Shown here in pieces: positions 13,861 through 18,673 of a DNA stretch of 18,673 nucleotides; the first letter of the stretch is position 1, and the number at the start of each line of letters is the position of its first letter. The DNA comes from an uncultured Dorea sp. (GTDB lineage Bacteria > Bacillota > Clostridia > Lachnospirales > Lachnospiraceae). A program made the position numbers and the translations under genes. The stretch spans positions 1 through 18,673 of the forward strand of contig CAJUBG010000065.1 in the NCBI GenBank assembly GCA_910584575.1. Direction: 5' to 3'. The notes under the pieces were generated by a model. That model saw nothing but the letters and a program-made list of their open reading frames with translations, made no database searches and was not told the DNA's origin.

Positions 13861-14976
13861 ATGAAAGAAGGGCGGGCAAAAGCTAATATTTTAAAGATTA
13901 TACTTGGTATACTTCTGCTCTGTGTGGTTTGTGTAGCAGGATATGTAATTTATATGCAGGCGAATTACTATCGGATTGAGGATCATGCGGCATTAGAGGC
14001 AAAGAATAACCAGAAGGAGACTTTAAAGTTAGGGGAAATGTATACCGCTGTGACCTATAATATTGGCTTTGGCGCATACGGGCCGGATTATAGCTTCTTT
14101 ATGGATACAGGAGAGATGGAGGACGGAACCAAGACGGCGGGAAAATACGGCAAGGCGGTTAGCAAGGCTTCAGTGAAGGCGAATACAGAAGGGGCGGCAG
14201 GAGAGCTTGAGAAGCTTGGCGCGGATTTTATGCTTCTCCAGGAAGTGGATGTTGATGCTGACCGGAGTTACCATATCAACCAGAAGGAGGAGTTGATTAA
14301 AAGGTTTTCTGATTATGGGAACCTATTTGCAAATAATTTCCACTCAGCATACTTATTCTATCCTTTTTCAGACCCCCATGGGGCTGTGGAGGCTGGTCTT
14401 TTAAATTTCAGCCGCTATAAGATTGCAGAGGCAGAGCGCAGGAGTTATCCGGTGGATAATAGTTTTGTCACGAAATTTACTGATTTGGACAGGTGTTTTG
14501 CCGTGATGCGTCTGCCGGTAGAAGGCGGGAAAGAACTGGTGTTGATTAACAGCCATATGTCTGCTTATGATGAGGGCGGGCGGATTCGTGCGCAGCAGTT
14601 AGAGATGTTGAATTCTGTGATGAAGGAGGAGTATCAGGCGGGGAATTATGTGATTGTCGGCGGAGACTTTAACCATGCTTTGGGGGAAGCGGTGGCAGAG
14701 GGTTTTCCGGCCAAGCAGAAGTTTCCTGCCTGGGTATCTGTTCTGACCCAGGAGGAGATGGCACAGGGGATTGCCATTCAACAGGCGGTAAATGAGCTTG
14801 ACGTGCCGACCTGCCGTGGTGCGGATATTCCGTATACGAAAGGTGTGAATTATACAACTGTGGTGGATGGGTTTCTGGTGTCTGATAATGTGAAGGCAAC
14901 GGCAGAAAATATTGATACGGATTTTGGATATAGCGACCATAATCCGGTTTTTCTGCGGTTTGAACTGCTGGAGTAG
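13861..14976 (+). CDS. Membrane-anchored endonuclease/exonuclease/phosphatase-family protein
   Basis: 371 residues from ATG 13861 (CGGAGG site upstream; the in-frame TTG at 13837 lies before it). A basic start and one hydrophobic segment (about 11-30, 'ILKIILGILLLCVVCVAGYVIYM') indicate a signal anchor with the enzyme outside. The EEP fold is complete: TYNIGFGAYGPDYSFFMDTG, FMLLQEVDVDADRSYHINQ (QE metal ligand), INSHMSAYDEGG (catalytic His region), VGGDFNHAL (D-x-N), VVDGFLVSDNV and the final YSDHNPVFLRF (SDH). Relatives include nucleases, sphingomyelinase-like and inositol-phosphatase-like enzymes; the extracytoplasmic position favours a phosphodiesterase acting on lipid or external nucleotide substrates, which is inference. 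Confidence 0.88.
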   Translation: MKEGRAKANILKIILGILLLCVVCVAGYVIYMQANYYRIEDHAALEAKNNQKETLKLGEMYTAVTYNIGFGAYGPDYSFFMDTGEMEDGTKTAGKYGKAVSKASVKANTEGAAGELEKLGADFMLLQEVDVDADRSYHINQKEELIKRFSDYGNLFANNFHSAYLFYPFSDPHGAVEAGLLNFSRYKIAEAERRSYPVDNSFVTKFTDLDRCFAVMRLPVEGGKELVLINSHMSAYDEGGRIRAQQLEMLNSVMKEEYQAGNYVIVGGDFNHALGEAVAEGFPAKQKFPAWVSVLTQEEMAQGIAIQQAVNELDVPTCRGADIPYTKGVNYTTVVDGFLVSDNVKATAENIDTDFGYSDHNPVFLRFELLE

Positions 14977-15014
14977 GAGGTTAAGAGCCTATTGAAAGTG
15001 ATAGATAAAAGTTT

Positions 15015-15044
15015 TGCAAGTCCTGTGATTGTAACTTGCATTTT
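15015..15044 (+). terminator. Intrinsic terminator after the EEP gene
   Basis: TGCAAGT (15015-15021) and ACTTGCA (15034-15040) form a 7-bp perfect stem with a 12-nt loop, then TTTT. It lies 39 nt after the stop codon. Confidence 0.5.
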
Positions 15045-15121
15045 AGAATATCTGTATAGTAAAGCTTCGTTTGAAATAGAATAAAAATGAAAGAAAAACG
15101 AGATAAAAATGCAAAAATATC

Positions 15122-15150
15122 TTGACATTTCCGCGGATAGTACGTAGAAT
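15122..15150 (+). promoter_or_regulatory. Promoter of the aminotransferase gene
   Basis: Perfect TTGACA (15122-15127) and TAGAAT (15145-15150) with 17-bp spacing; start near 15157, giving a leader of about 100 nt. Confidence 0.85.
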
Positions 15151-15171
15151 AGCATATAGTGGTTACAGAAA

Positions 15172-15203
15172 AAAAGGGGCATTTTGTAATATATGCCCCT
15201 TTT
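15172..15203 (+). promoter_or_regulatory. Leader hairpin of the aminotransferase mRNA (possible attenuator)
   Basis: AAAAGGGGCAT (15172-15182) and ATGCCCCTTTT (15193-15203) form an 11-bp perfect stem with a 10-nt loop, in the untranslated leader. It resembles an intrinsic terminator but its T run is short. Downstream, GGGCAT (15219-15224) can compete for ATGCCC (15193-15198), giving an alternative fold. A mini-ORF MKGMSRQ (15214-15237) overlaps this second element. Confidence 0.5.
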
Positions 15204-15257
15204 GAGTGGGAAAATGAAGGGCATGAGCCGTCAATGAGAAAAGAAGGGAGTTTCGAT

Positions 15258-16541
15258 ATGGCACCATATAGCAAGTTGAGCAAAGAGAAGTTAAAGAACC
15301 TGAAAAGTGACCTTGAAAAGCAGTTCGAGGAGATTAAGAAAAAGGGGCTGCATCTGGATATGTCCCGTGGTAAGCCATCAAAAGCGCAGTTAGACCTTGG
15401 AATTGGTATGATGGATGTTTTGACCAGCGAATCAGATTTGGTTAGCTCTGACGGAGTAGACTGCCGGAATTATGGTGTCCTTGACGGAATCAGTGATGCG
15501 AGGAAGCTGTTGGCGGATTTGTCAGAGGTTCCAGAGCGCAGTGTTATTATATATGGGAATTCCAGCCTGAATGTGATGTTTGATACGGTGTCGCGCGCCA
15601 TGACTCATGGTTTTATGGGCAGTACGCCGTGGGGAAAGCTTGATCATGTGAAGTTCTTATGTCCGGTGCCAGGGTATGACCGCCATTTTGCTATTACAGA
15701 ATTTTTTGGAATTGAGATGATTAACGTTCCACTTCTTGAAACTGGGCCGGATATGGATATGGTAGAGGAGTTGGTAGCGAAAGACCCGTTAATCAAGGGA
15801 ATCTGGTGTGTACCGAAATACTCCAATCCAACAGGAATTTCCTATTCAGACGAGACGGTCAGACGGTTTGCGAGATTAAAGCCGGCGGCCAAGGATTTCC
15901 GTATTTTCTGGGATAATGCGTACTCCATTCATCACCTTTATGACGACAAGAGGGTGGTTGTGCTGGAATTGTTGAATGAATGTATCAAAGTCGGGAATCC
16001 GGACATTGTGATTAAGTTTATTTCTACGTCAAAGGTATCCTTCCCTGGTTCTGGGATTGCGGCGTTGGCAGCGTCAAGGGGAAACCTGGAGGATGCAAGA
16101 AAATATATGAAGTATCAGACTATTGGCCATGATAAGCTGAATCAGCTTCGCCATGTGAGGTATTTCAAGGATATGCTTGGAGTTTACGAGCATATGAGAA
16201 AGCACGCGGCCATTCTTAGGCCAAAGTTCGAGAAGGTGGACGAGGTCTTGACGAAAGAGCTTGGCGGCCTTGGGATAGGGACATGGACGAAGCCGCTTGG
16301 CGGATATTTTATCTCCTTTGATTCTATGGAGGGGTGTGCGAAAGCCATTGTTGCCAAGGCAAAAGAGGCAGGGCTTGTGATGACGGACGCGGGGGCGACC
16401 TATCCTTATGGAAAAGACCCGAAGGACTGTAATATCAGGATTGCGCCGTCCTTCCCGACTGTGGAGGAATTAGAGATTGCGTCTAAGATATTCGTTCTCA
16501 GCGTGAAGCTGGTGAGCATTGAGAAGCTGTTGAACGCGTGA
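15258..16541 (+). CDS. PLP-dependent aminotransferase, class I fold (Aminotran_MocR/AspC-like)
   Basis: 427 residues from ATG 15258, placed by AGAAGGGAG just upstream; the open frame extends 33 codons further but runs through the leader hairpin. Fold-type I landmarks: DMSRGKPSKAQLDL near the start, NYGVLDGISDARKLLAD, YGNSSLNVMFD (cofactor phosphate region), VPKYSNPTGISY (Asn near 190), WDNAYSIHHLY (Asp near 219), STSKVSFPGSG (PLP lysine near 259) and NIRIAPSFPTVEEL (substrate carboxylate Arg) near the end. Length and motifs fit the MocR-like aminotransferase family (PF12897), which works as a stand-alone enzyme on aspartate or related amino acids. Exact substrate not determinable. It is monocistronic, ended by the structure at 16568-16668. 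Confidence 0.9.
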   Translation: MAPYSKLSKEKLKNLKSDLEKQFEEIKKKGLHLDMSRGKPSKAQLDLGIGMMDVLTSESDLVSSDGVDCRNYGVLDGISDARKLLADLSEVPERSVIIYGNSSLNVMFDTVSRAMTHGFMGSTPWGKLDHVKFLCPVPGYDRHFAITEFFGIEMINVPLLETGPDMDMVEELVAKDPLIKGIWCVPKYSNPTGISYSDETVRRFARLKPAAKDFRIFWDNAYSIHHLYDDKRVVVLELLNECIKVGNPDIVIKFISTSKVSFPGSGIAALAASRGNLEDARKYMKYQTIGHDKLNQLRHVRYFKDMLGVYEHMRKHAAILRPKFEKVDEVLTKELGGLGIGTWTKPLGGYFISFDSMEGCAKAIVAKAKEAGLVMTDAGATYPYGKDPKDCNIRIAPSFPTVEELEIASKIFVLSVKLVSIEKLLNA

Positions 16542-16567
16542 TAGATACGCAGATATATAGAATCTGT

Positions 16568-16668
16568 CTGGGGCTGTCTTATTAAGTATACCCAAGGGCA
16601 CACCGCAATGCATACCCTGCGGGTGGGTGGACTTCGTCCATTAAGGTATAAAGGCAGCCCCAGTTTTT
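16568..16668 (+). terminator. Large branched terminator-like structure
   Basis: CTGGGGCTGTCTT (16568-16580) pairs with AAGGCAGCCCCAG (16651-16663), 13 bp with one G-U, followed by TTTTT. Inside, TATACC (16587-16592) pairs with GGTATA (16645-16650), CACCGCA (16601-16607) with most of TGCGGGTG (16618-16625), and TGGAC with GTCCA around TTC (16628-16640). It ends the aminotransferase transcript and may be a member of a dispersed repeat or small RNA family. Confidence 0.6.
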
Positions 16669-16702
16669 CATAAGGCAATAGTATCGTGAGAGGAGACTGT
16701 TC

Positions 16703-17359
16703 ATGAAAAAACAAAGAATCATATTCTATATCCTTATGTTTTTACCTTTACCCGTAACTCTGGTTTCATTGGTGTTTTTGCCAGAGCAGATTCCTGCTCA
16801 CTATGGTTTTGATAATCAGGTAACTCGTTGGGGCAGCAAATATGAAACGCTTATTTTCCCGGTTGTTACTATCCTCTTTGGCTCATTTATGCTTGGGATA
16901 TCGAAGCTTTCTGCCAATCAGGAAAAAACGGGGGAAGATAATGAAAAGGTCTGTATAATGGCAGGTATTTTTTCCCTTTTCATGTTCAATGCCATGACGG
17001 GTTATTTTCTATATACGGATTTTCACAAAGTAGAAGATTTGTCTTCTGTATCTATCGATATATATCAACTTCTTTTCGTTCTTTTCGGCATATTTATGAT
17101 TGTCATTGGATATATGATGCCGAAGCTTCAGATGAATTCCGTTATGGGCTTGAGAACTCATTGGAGTATGAAAAACGAGGCAACATGGGAAAAAAGCCAA
17201 CGGTTTGGCGGAATATCATCTATAATAGCAGGAATCCTTCTGATATTCGCTTGCTGTTTTACAAAAGGTTCTGCCTGCTTTTTGTGGTTTATGGGCGTCT
17301 TAATACTCTATCTTCTCATCAATGTTTCTTACACCTACAAGGTTGCAAAAAAATATTAA
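16703..17359 (+). CDS. SdpI-family integral membrane protein (DUF1648 + SdpI domain)
   Basis: 218 residues with about six hydrophobic segments. The DUF1648 part gives 'LPEQIPAHYGFDNQVTRWGSKY' (about 26-48), its loop after helix one; the SdpI part gives 'MGLRTHWSMKNEATWEKSQRFGG' (about 149-171), matching the conserved SdpI loop (GIRTPWTLxxxxxWxxTH in relatives). B. subtilis SdpI protects against the SdpC killing peptide and senses it with SdpR; many relatives are stand-alone. Here there is no SdpC-like toxin or ArsR-type SdpR beside it, so immunity to an outside peptide or a general envelope role is possible. GAGAGGAGA precedes the ATG. Confidence 0.88.
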   Translation: MKKQRIIFYILMFLPLPVTLVSLVFLPEQIPAHYGFDNQVTRWGSKYETLIFPVVTILFGSFMLGISKLSANQEKTGEDNEKVCIMAGIFSLFMFNAMTGYFLYTDFHKVEDLSSVSIDIYQLLFVLFGIFMIVIGYMMPKLQMNSVMGLRTHWSMKNEATWEKSQRFGGISSIIAGILLIFACCFTKGSACFLWFMGVLILYLLINVSYTYKVAKKY

Positions 17360-17370
17360 AAGATAAGCGG

Positions 17371-17401
17371 AAACCTCCGGCGAAATCGGATTGGAGGTTT
17401 T
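17371..17401. terminator. Bidirectional terminator between sdpI-like and cysteine-synthase genes
   Basis: AAACCTCC (17371-17378) and GGAGGTTT (17393-17400) form an 8-bp stem with a 14-nt loop; T residues follow rightward, and T residues also follow the stem in the leftward direction. It serves the two converging genes and overlaps the last base of the leftward gene's stop codon. Confidence 0.65.
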
Positions 17402-18326
17402 ACCCGAACAACGGCGTTGAAAAATACCTCTCCGCTGTATCCGGAAGAAGGGTCACGACCGTCTTTCCTTTGCCAAGCTTCTCCGCTAGCTTCAGAGCCG
17501 CGGCCACATTCGTCCCGCTGGAAATTCCGCACATCAGCCCCTCCAGCCTTGCAAGGTCTTTGGCGGTATTAAGGGCTTCCTCGTCAGTTATGATTGTGAT
17601 ATCCTCGTAAATGTGCTGATTCAATACCTTTGGAATAACCCCGTCGCCGATTCCCATCTGGATATGAGTTCCCACGCTGCCGCCTGCAAGAATCGCTGCG
17701 TTTTCAGGTTCTACCGCCCAAATCGTAATATTAGGATTTTTCTCTTTTAAGATTTCACCAATACCTGTGATGGTTCCTCCGGTTCCGATTCCTGAGCAGA
17801 AGCCGTCAATAGAGCCTTCAACCTGTTCTAAAATCTCAAGCCCTGTCTGGCGGCGGTGTGCCGTTGGGTTCGCCTCATTCTCAAACTGCTGCGGTACAAA
17901 TACTTTTGGATTCTCAGCCGCCATTCGATTGGCGGTCTTGACACATTCATTGATACAGTCGCCTATATTTCCTGCGTCATGCACCAGGATAACTTTCGCG
18001 CCGTAATGCTCTACGAGAAAACGCCTCTCCTGGCTGACGGAATCGGGCATGATGATAACCGTCTCGTATCCCTTCACAGCCCCTACGAGGGCAAGCCCGA
18101 TTCCCTGGTTGCCGCTGGTGGGCTCTACGATAATGGAGTCTTTCTTTAAAATGCCGTCCTCCTCAGCCTGGCGGACCATGCTGTATGCGGTTCTTGTCTT
18201 AATTGAGCCGCCCACGTTTAAGCCTTCGAACTTCACCAGTATCCTTGCAGAGTCTGGCGGGACCATACGGTTTAGCTGTATGACAGGAGTATGTCCCATG
18301 GCTTCTAATACATTATTATAAATCAT
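17400..18326 (-). CDS. cysK: Cysteine synthase-family PLP enzyme (CysK/CysM-like)
   Basis: 308 residues, fold-type II PLP enzyme. Start MIYNNVLEAMGHTPVIQLNR is typical. The lysine that holds PLP is K43 in NVGGSIKTRTA (usual form NPGGSVKDR), the phosphate loop is GTGGTITG (about 181-188), and the substrate loop is EPTSGNQGIGLA (68-79) where most O-acetylserine sulfhydrylases have TSGNTG. The PLP-ring serine region reads ISSGTNVAAAL. It makes cysteine from an activated serine and sulfide, or a related beta-replacement product. The Q for T and T for D changes suggest a divergent subgroup, so the exact donor is uncertain and the symbol is provisional. Leftward, single gene, convergent with the SdpI-like gene. 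Confidence 0.85.
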   Translation of the reverse strand: MIYNNVLEAMGHTPVIQLNRMVPPDSARILVKFEGLNVGGSIKTRTAYSMVRQAEEDGILKKDSIIVEPTSGNQGIGLALVGAVKGYETVIIMPDSVSQERRFLVEHYGAKVILVHDAGNIGDCINECVKTANRMAAENPKVFVPQQFENEANPTAHRRQTGLEILEQVEGSIDGFCSGIGTGGTITGIGEILKEKNPNITIWAVEPENAAILAGGSVGTHIQMGIGDGVIPKVLNQHIYEDITIITDEEALNTAKDLARLEGLMCGISSGTNVAAALKLAEKLGKGKTVVTLLPDTAERYFSTPLFG

Positions 18327-18331
18327 ATCAA

Positions 18332-18378
18332 ATATACCTCAACTTTCATTCTTGATGCAATCCTGCGGATATACCTCA
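18332..18378 (-). repeat. Two direct copies of TGAGGTATAT in the cysteine-synthase leader
   Basis: TGAGGTATAT occurs at 18378-18369 and again at 18341-18332 on the transcribed strand, 37 bp apart. The second copy supplies the GAGG ribosome site of the gene, 10 nt before the ATG; the first may be an mRNA- or DNA-level regulatory element, or chance. Confidence 0.5.
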
Positions 18379-18410
18379 GAGATTTGCAGACAGATTTCAT
18401 TTCTTAATAT

Positions 18411-18439
18411 ATTATACTAAAGAAAAAATGTTGTGTACA
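18411..18439 (-). promoter_or_regulatory. Promoter of the cysteine-synthase gene
   Basis: Leftward TGTACA (18439-18434) and a perfect TATAAT (18416-18411) spaced by 17 bp, giving a leader of about 75-80 nt. The -35 match is only 4 of 6, so an activator may be needed. Confidence 0.55.
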
Positions 18440-18500
18440 GTAGAATATGCCAAGAATTGGCGAAGCCCTATATTTGGATACAAAAATTGCTGATAAGGAC

Positions 18501-18529
18501 TTGCATTTTTCTGCTATTTATGGTAAGCT
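18501..18529 (+). promoter_or_regulatory. Promoter of rpmG (extended -10)
   Basis: TTGCAT (18501-18506) and TAAGCT (18524-18529) with 17-bp spacing and a TGG just before the -10 (extended -10). Start near 18536, leader about 100 nt. The gap 18327-18636 holds only this, the divergent promoter and the leader elements. Confidence 0.55.
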
Positions 18530-18575
18530 ATCCTAGCGAATGGAAGTAGGTCTTTTTTTTATGCCTAAATATTTG

Positions 18576-18594
18576 GGTAGCCTCGCAAGCTACC
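18576..18594 (+). promoter_or_regulatory. rpmG leader hairpin
   Basis: GGTAGC (18576-18581) pairs with GCTACC (18589-18594) around a CTCGCAA loop. CCTCGC (18581-18586), mostly in the loop, is an exact complement of GCGAGG (18623-18628), the ribosome site of rpmG, so a loop-to-ribosome-site contact is possible. Confidence 0.45.
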
Positions 18595-18636
18595 AGGTAA
18601 CACGTCAATGCAAAAACGTAAAGCGAGGTGGAAGTT

Positions 18637-18673
18637 GTGCGTACAAGAATCACATTGGAATGTACAGAATGCA
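18637..18673 (+). CDS. rpmG: 50S ribosomal protein L33, N-terminal fragment (cut by window edge)
   Basis: GTG at 18637 reads MRTRITLECTEC before the window ends. This is the start of the zinc-binding (C+) form of L33, a roughly 50-residue ribosomal protein; the visible CTEC holds the first two of four zinc cysteines. GCGAGG lies 8 nt before the GTG. In most Firmicutes rpmG begins an rpmG-secE-nusG-rplK group, which would lie to the right. Confidence 0.88.
   Translation, partial: MRTRITLECTEC

Noticed and set aside
14599..14940. Open frames antisense to the EEP gene
   Set aside because: Shadow of a strong coding frame, with no ribosome site and unlikely composition; the same applies to the other antisense frames inside blaR1, the nuclease gene, the YyaL gene and the cysteine-synthase gene.
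15159..15257. Upstream start for the aminotransferase at 15159
   Set aside because: That region is the structured leader, right at the predicted transcription start, and AGAAGGGAG points to 15258.
18332..18410. T-box or known riboswitch in the cysteine-synthase leader
   Set aside because: No T-box sequence (AGGGUGGNACCGCG-like) and no recognisable riboswitch core in the short leader.
1..18673. CRISPR array, tRNA, rRNA, insertion sequence or prophage
   Set aside because: No regularly spaced repeats, no cloverleaf or rRNA-like stretch and no transposase, integrase or phage structural gene seen on reading both strands.

Overview
The window reads as a piece of a low-to-moderate G+C Firmicutes chromosome, most likely a gut clostridium of the Lachnospiraceae type. 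This is inference from gene families and codon use: BlaI/BlaR1-type pairs, AAA-ATPase/PD-(D/E)XK genes, YyaL, SdpI-like proteins, and rpmG at the right edge where a ribosomal/secE-nusG cluster normally starts. I see no rRNA, tRNA, CRISPR array, transposase or integrase.

Left part (1-4160). A leftward drug-export-type operon: a MarR regulator (1939-2589), an ABC ATPase (933-1850), an ABC-2 permease (94-936) and the first codons of a second ABC ATPase (<1-74). The marR promoter has consensus boxes and is covered by three related TACNGGTAC operator-like sites; an intrinsic terminator sits between marR and the transporter genes. A decayed gene (2772-3050), a GNAT acetyltransferase (3137-3622) and a small alpha/beta-barrel-type protein (3809-4156) follow.

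Bla pair (4163-6480). A complete BlaI repressor and BlaR1 sensor-protease, with consensus promoter and a BlaI-type operator, but no beta-lactamase gene in view. BlaR1 has an unusual cysteine-rich insert just before its HELQH zinc motif.

Accessory stretch (6490-11211). Two gene remnants, including a pyridoxamine-phosphate-oxidase-family pseudogene, then a rightward string: MBL-fold hydrolase, an unknown 112-residue protein, a small membrane protein, a large AAA-ATPase/PD-(D/E)XK nuclease, and a compact SMC/ABC-type ATPase. A 22-bp perfect direct repeat brackets the nuclease gene, starting in both cases at a TAA stop codon.

Right part (11250-18673). A thioredoxin-domain YyaL/DUF255 protein with an overlapping four-helix membrane protein, a membrane-anchored endonuclease/exonuclease/phosphatase-fold enzyme, a PLP aminotransferase behind a leader with competing hairpins, a large branched terminator-like structure, an SdpI-family membrane protein, a divergent cysteine-synthase-family enzyme facing it, and the start of rpmG with a leader hairpin whose loop can pair with the Shine-Dalgarno.

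No single element is clearly a new system. The best leads are the repeat-bracketed nuclease gene and its neighbours, the leader RNA structures at 15172-15237 and 18576-18628, the multi-site MarR operator, and the cysteine cluster in BlaR1.
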